A stretch of 48,109 nucleotides of DNA from Pseudomonadota bacterium (GTDB lineage Bacteria > Pseudomonadota > Gammaproteobacteria > Pseudomonadales > Azotimanducaceae), in the NCBI GenBank assembly GCA_027624035.1, contig JAQBUI010000030.1, forward strand, positions 1 through 48,109, read 5' to 3'. Positions 45,584-48,109 of this stretch are shown in pieces. How positions within the stretch are numbered: position 1 is the first letter of the stretch; each line of letters begins with the position of its first letter. A model generated the notes under the pieces. That model worked only from the letters and a program-made list of their open reading frames with translations. It was not told the origin of the DNA and ran no database searches. The position numbers and the translations under genes were made by a program.

Positions 45584-45766
45584 ATGCCCTTGTTTCAACC
45601 AGCAGAAATCGTGGAGGCAGACTGGATTCTGGAGGATGTCCACTTCCGGGTTGACACCACAAGGGTGCGCCGGCACGTAGAAGCGTTGAGACAGATGGTG
45701 ATTGGCAAGGCCGCGTCGCCTTTTGTGCTGGGAGCCGTCAGCGTGCCCGTATTAGTCACGCCGTAA
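45584..45766 (+). CDS. Small hypothetical protein (60 aa)
   Basis: An open frame of 60 codons (MPLFQPAEIVEADWILEDVH then FRVDTTRVRRHVEALRQMV) lies 24 bp after the GST gene on the same strand. An AGGA lies 12 bases upstream of the ATG, somewhat far. No family is recognised. It could be a real small protein, the surviving start of a decayed gene, or chance. After its stop a hairpin (45775-45786 with 45804-45813) marks the convergent boundary. Confidence 0.35.
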   Translation: MPLFQPAEIVEADWILEDVHFRVDTTRVRRHVEALRQMVIGKAASPFVLGAVSVPVLVTP

Positions 45767-45774
45767 TCGTACGG

Positions 45775-45813
45775 GGAAGTTCTCACGTTGACACCTCGTA
45801 CCAGTGAACTTCC
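45775..45813. terminator. Hairpin at a convergent boundary
   Basis: GGAAGTTCTCAC (45775-45786) pairs with GTGAACTTCC (45804-45813) with one bulged T. It lies between the small ORF on the plus strand and the pyruvyl-transferase gene on the minus strand, and may act on both transcripts. No T-run follows, so it is only a candidate. Confidence 0.35.
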
Positions 45814-45848
45814 ATGAAAGTGTGCTGGGAGTGTGCTGCGAGCTGCGT

Positions 45849-46946
45849 CTAAGACAATGCAGTTTCGATGAAGCTTTTCGCACTGGCTACCGAATTGACT
45901 CTTACCTTCTCCGCACGACCGTAGTCGGGATCGCTCTGTGGCACATGTTTCTGTTGAGGTGATATCACGCGATCCGACAGACCGCAGGCTGCCAGCAGAG
46001 ATTCCAGTCTGGGATCTGTTGTCTCGTTCATAGTTTGTACGACAAAAAAAGGTCTCTCGAAGATTATTGAGAATGCTGTTCCGTGAAACGAGTTTGACAA
46101 TATGATCTTTGCACCATTGACCAGACTTAGAAAATCAGCTGGCGAAGAACCTGGGGCTATCTGAAATCCATACAACAGATCTGAATAGAGCGATTTTCGA
46201 CCGGTGATCATGACCCTGACAGGCAGACCCATGCTACGTGATGCGTTCTTTGCTGCCTGAACTGCTGCCTTGTCATATTTAACTGAAAACAAGAAGATAT
46301 AGTCATCATCGTAGAGAGGCGGGTTAGCAAGTTGCAGATAGGTTTCTGGCGGATTCAGCAATGTTGGGTCGACTACAAGGGACACTTCCTTGTCAGTTAG
46401 CTTGGAGATAATGTTCTTTGTCCGTATATCCCGTACAGAGATGTGATCGAAATCATCAAGCGCTTCTCTTACCTTGATGGTTTCACTGTCACTGAAAGCC
46501 CCACTACCCATACTCGGGGCGTAAGAAACTTTCGAAACACCACGTACCTGCGGTGCAAAGAACGATAGAGATGCGTCTCTGAGTTCGGGATTCCAGATCT
46601 GATCGCTTCCACAGACCAGATGGTCAAAATCTTCACCCAGACCGGCAAGTGAATCATCCGTGTATGTAGTGGTCGTTATCCTCATATCGTCGGCAACAAA
46701 CTGCTGCATTGATTGTGTCCAGTTGTCGTATCGTTTCTTTTGCAACATGACAAGAACGTTGCGCAATCCATCTTTCAATGAAACAAACGGCAAATATGAA
46801 CCAAGATCACTGTTGGGCGGAACATAGTCGACTATTCTGCAATCGACCTCGGGTAGTGAGGAGAGGTATCGCCACAATGAATATGCTTGCAGCATCGACC
46901 CGAAATTGTTCGCTCTGTGGGTTGTCAGAACTCCTATCCTTTTCAC
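45849..46946 (-). CDS. Polysaccharide pyruvyl transferase family protein
   Basis: A 365-residue protein of the CsaB/PssK-like family, which adds ketal-pyruvate to sugars or is a related glycan-modifying enzyme. KRIGVLTTHRANNFGSMLQAYSLWRYLS is the typical start, and LVCGSDQIWNPEL, SYAPSMGSG, SLVVDPTLLNP and ILSNSFHGTAFSIIFERPFF are family segments. The GTG at 46946 has AAAGGGAA before it and begins close to the family start; a GTG at 46973 would add nine residues. The base composition is visibly more AT-rich than the surroundings and codon use differs, which suggests horizontal acquisition. No other polysaccharide genes are nearby. Confidence 0.85.
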   Translation of the reverse strand: MKRIGVLTTHRANNFGSMLQAYSLWRYLSSLPEVDCRIVDYVPPNSDLGSYLPFVSLKDGLRNVLVMLQKKRYDNWTQSMQQFVADDMRITTTTYTDDSLAGLGEDFDHLVCGSDQIWNPELRDASLSFFAPQVRGVSKVSYAPSMGSGAFSDSETIKVREALDDFDHISVRDIRTKNIISKLTDKEVSLVVDPTLLNPPETYLQLANPPLYDDDYIFLFSVKYDKAAVQAAKNASRSMGLPVRVMITGRKSLYSDLLYGFQIAPGSSPADFLSLVNGAKIILSNSFHGTAFSIIFERPFFVVQTMNETTDPRLESLLAACGLSDRVISPQQKHVPQSDPDYGRAEKVRVNSVASAKSFIETALS

Positions 46947-47069
46947 ATGCTTCCCTTTGGTCCAGTTTCGCACTTTAACTTTCGGCGTCCGGTTCGCTCA
47001 ATCATGTTCGCCAGGGGGTAACGTTCAACGGAGCAACCGTTTGCTCGACCTCCCGAACGTGGAGGAAAA

Positions 47070-47096
47070 CGGGGTCGGTGAGCCTCTTGGACCCCG
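47070..47096. other. Hairpin upstream of the tRNA fragment
   Basis: CGGGGTC (47070-47076) and GACCCCG (47090-47096) form a perfect 7-bp stem with a 13-base loop. A 12-bp perfect palindrome, CCCGATATCGGG (47093-47104), overlaps it. The role is unknown; it may be a terminator or a recombination-related structure. The rest of 46947-47270 has no gene apart from the tRNA fragment. Confidence 0.4.
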
Positions 47097-47162
47097 ATAT
47101 CGGGCAATCTGAATGTCACGAAACCGCCTGCAAGTCAGGTAAACTCTGGAATCGCTGCCGAA

Positions 47163-47207
47163 CTCATAATCCATTGGTTACAGGTTCGATTACTATACGA
47201 CCCACCA
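47163..47207 (+). tRNA. Decayed 3' half of a tRNA (Met-like, CAT anticodon)
   Basis: CTCATAA followed by TCCAT, GGTTACAGGTTCGATTACTAT and CGACCCACCA looks like the anticodon loop, variable region, T-arm, acceptor 3' strand and CCA of a tRNA. The T-loop GTTCGATT is exact. The T-stem 3' side (ACTAT instead of CCTGT) is mutated. Upstream bases do not form the matching anticodon stem, so the 5' half is missing. Such 3' halves are left at the ends of integrated elements. It is not a functional tRNA. Confidence 0.6.
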
Positions 47208-47270
47208 CAAATTTTCCCAGTATACGTCGGCGAAACGAGACGTACGTTACCAGCCATTGAGGACAAGCCC

Positions 47271-47768
47271 ATGCTGACACGACGACAACTTCTCAAGGCC
47301 AGTGGTGTCGGCATCGCCGCCACTGGCCTGCCCTTTCTCTCCCGGGCGGCGGCGATCGTCGTGCCCGGCCTGCTTGCCGAGACGGACCTGATCTATCTTT
47401 CACCGATCAAGAGCAACGGTAAGGAGAGTCGCTGTCAGGCAGAGATCTGGTTCGCGCACTCGGGCAGCGACATGTACGTCTGTACCAGCTCGGACGCCTG
47501 GCGCACGCGAGCGATTGCCAGCGGGCTGACACGCGCCAGGGTCTGGATAGGCGACGTCGGTAACTGGCAGTCCGCGAACGGGAAATATCTGGCGCTCCCT
47601 TCCATCGTGGCGACCGGGGAGATCATTTCCGATAAGGCCATAGAGGCCCAGGCGCTCGATCTGTTCGGCGACAAGTATCCGTTGCAGTGGGTACTCTGGG
47701 GGCCGCGATTCCGCAAAGGCCTGGAGGATGGTTCCCGCACCATGATCCGGTACCGACCAACGACCTGA
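47271..47768 (+). CDS. Tat-exported protein, possible FMN-binding split-barrel family
   Basis: A 165-residue protein. The first 28 residues are a twin-arginine signal (LTRRQLLKASG, hydrophobic core, cleavage near SRAAA). The rest resembles small FMN- or F420-binding split-barrel proteins (pyridoxamine-phosphate-oxidase or nitroreductase-like): ESRCQAEIWFAHSGSDMYVCTSSDAWRTRAIASGLTRARVWIGDVG and WVLWGPRFRKGLEDGSRTMIRYRP. The Tat signal suggests export in folded form with a bound cofactor. The family match is by eye and only moderately sure. GAGGACAAGCCC precedes the ATG. It lies just after the tRNA fragment. Confidence 0.7.
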   Translation: MLTRRQLLKASGVGIAATGLPFLSRAAAIVVPGLLAETDLIYLSPIKSNGKESRCQAEIWFAHSGSDMYVCTSSDAWRTRAIASGLTRARVWIGDVGNWQSANGKYLALPSIVATGEIISDKAIEAQALDLFGDKYPLQWVLWGPRFRKGLEDGSRTMIRYRPTT

Positions 47769-47823
47769 TCAGGGGGGTAGCAGCGGACAGTATCCCATGT
47801 CGATCGCCTGTCGTACCACGGTC

Positions 47824-47879
47824 ACGGCTGTGGGACTACGGCTGTGGGACTACGGTTGTGGGACTACGGTTGTGGGACC
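47824..47879 (+). repeat. 14-bp tandem repeat, four units
   Basis: ACGGCTGTGGGACT occurs four times head to tail (47824-47837, 47838-47851, 47852-47865, 47866-47879), with a C to T change in units three and four and a final C in the last. A weaker fifth trace (GCTATGGGACT) follows. The unit is not a multiple of three and lies between genes. There are no spacers, so it is not a CRISPR array. Confidence 0.9.
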
Positions 47880-47988
47880 ACGACAAAGGGCCACGCTATG
47901 GGACTGGCCGCATTGCTCCGGTTCAGTGGCGGTGTCGGGTCTCAGACGCTGTATTGCTTTGTGAGCCTGACCCTCAAACGCCTGGGGC

Positions 47989-48109
47989 TTACAGTGCCCT
48001 GAAACTCACGGAATACTTCAGATCCGGCTGCGCGGCGAGCCACTCAAGCGCCCTGTCATCCACCTCGGCATAGGGATACATGAAGTAGTTGAGCGGACCG
48101 TCCGCCTGG
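47989..48109 (-). CDS. C-terminal end of an unidentified protein (partial)
   Basis: Reading the minus strand from 48108, the frame is open and ends at TAA (47991-47989). The visible 39 residues are QADGPLNYFMYPYAEVDDRA followed by LEWLAAQPDLKYSVSFRAL. The composition looks like a real protein end. No family is recognised. The start lies beyond the window. Confidence 0.65.
   Translation of the reverse strand, partial: QADGPLNYFMYPYAEVDDRALEWLAAQPDLKYSVSFRAL

Noticed and set aside
47163-47207. Functional tRNA-Met
   Set aside because: The 5' half and a valid anticodon stem are missing and the T-stem is mismatched, so it is kept only as a fragment.
47824-47879. CRISPR array
   Set aside because: The 14-bp units are head to tail without spacers, and no cas gene is in the window.

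Overview
The window is a gene-dense chromosomal segment with moderately high GC (about 57-60 percent by eye). It looks like an aerobic, heterotrophic, probably marine gammaproteobacterium. Pointers are a DusC-type tRNA-dihydrouridine synthase, an E. coli-type LexA box (CTGT-N8-ACAG), an RND efflux operon, and many CoA-linked and short-chain dehydrogenase genes. The species cannot be named from the sequence.

Layout. 1-2.7 kb: the end of one gene, then a cytosolic-type sulfatase and a kelch protein on the minus strand. 2.9-5.9 kb: a plus-strand operon of an unrecognised protein, two SDR oxidoreductases and a crotonase. 5.8-6.2 kb: a duplicated gene junction around a palindromic element. 6.2-11.6 kb: a minus-strand run of two esterases, a VOC protein and a large PEP-utilising phosphotransferase, facing a divergent paralogue of the latter (11.9-14.6 kb). 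14.6-15.8 kb: a DUF222/HNH endonuclease gene with a LexA box. 16.1-22.7 kb: a complete four-gene Wadjet (JetABCD) anti-plasmid locus whose SMC gene jetC is split by a -1 frame change. 22.7-27.5 kb: a histidine phosphatase, an enolase-superfamily dehydratase, DusC, an acyl-CoA dehydrogenase and a MOSC protein. 27.7-28.6 kb: a DedA-rhodanese fusion interrupted by an in-frame UGA. 28.7-38.2 kb: carboxylesterase, CaiB/BaiF CoA-transferase, formylglycine-generating enzyme, alpha/beta hydrolase, APH-like protein, Asp-box propeller, dicarboxylate/amino acid symporter and SDR. 38.3-42.7 kb: RND pump and adaptor. 43-45.8 kb: D-aminoacylase-like amidohydrolase, GST and a small ORF. 45.8-48.1 kb: a lower-GC polysaccharide pyruvyl transferase, a decayed tRNA 3' half, a Tat-exported protein, a tandem repeat and the end of one more gene.

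How the genes fit together. Most of the window is catabolic or detoxifying: esterases, CoA-linked enzymes, phosphotransferases and efflux. The sulfatase has a CxPSR site that must be converted to formylglycine, and a plausible activating enzyme with both catalytic cysteines lies 30 kb away. The Wadjet locus with its SOS-linked HNH neighbour is the defence and DNA-processing part.

Two observations stand out. (1) The UGA in the DedA-rhodanese gene falls where, from memory of the family, homologues carry the second Cys of a C-x-C motif. The reading frame stays fully rhodanese-like for 45 more codons, and a 6-bp hairpin with a G-rich loop begins 15 nt after the UGA. This makes it a candidate selenoprotein. 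(2) The jetC frame change coincides with a heptamer (T TTA AAG) in the right phase for -1 ribosomal slippage. Simple mutation or sequence error remains possible in both cases.
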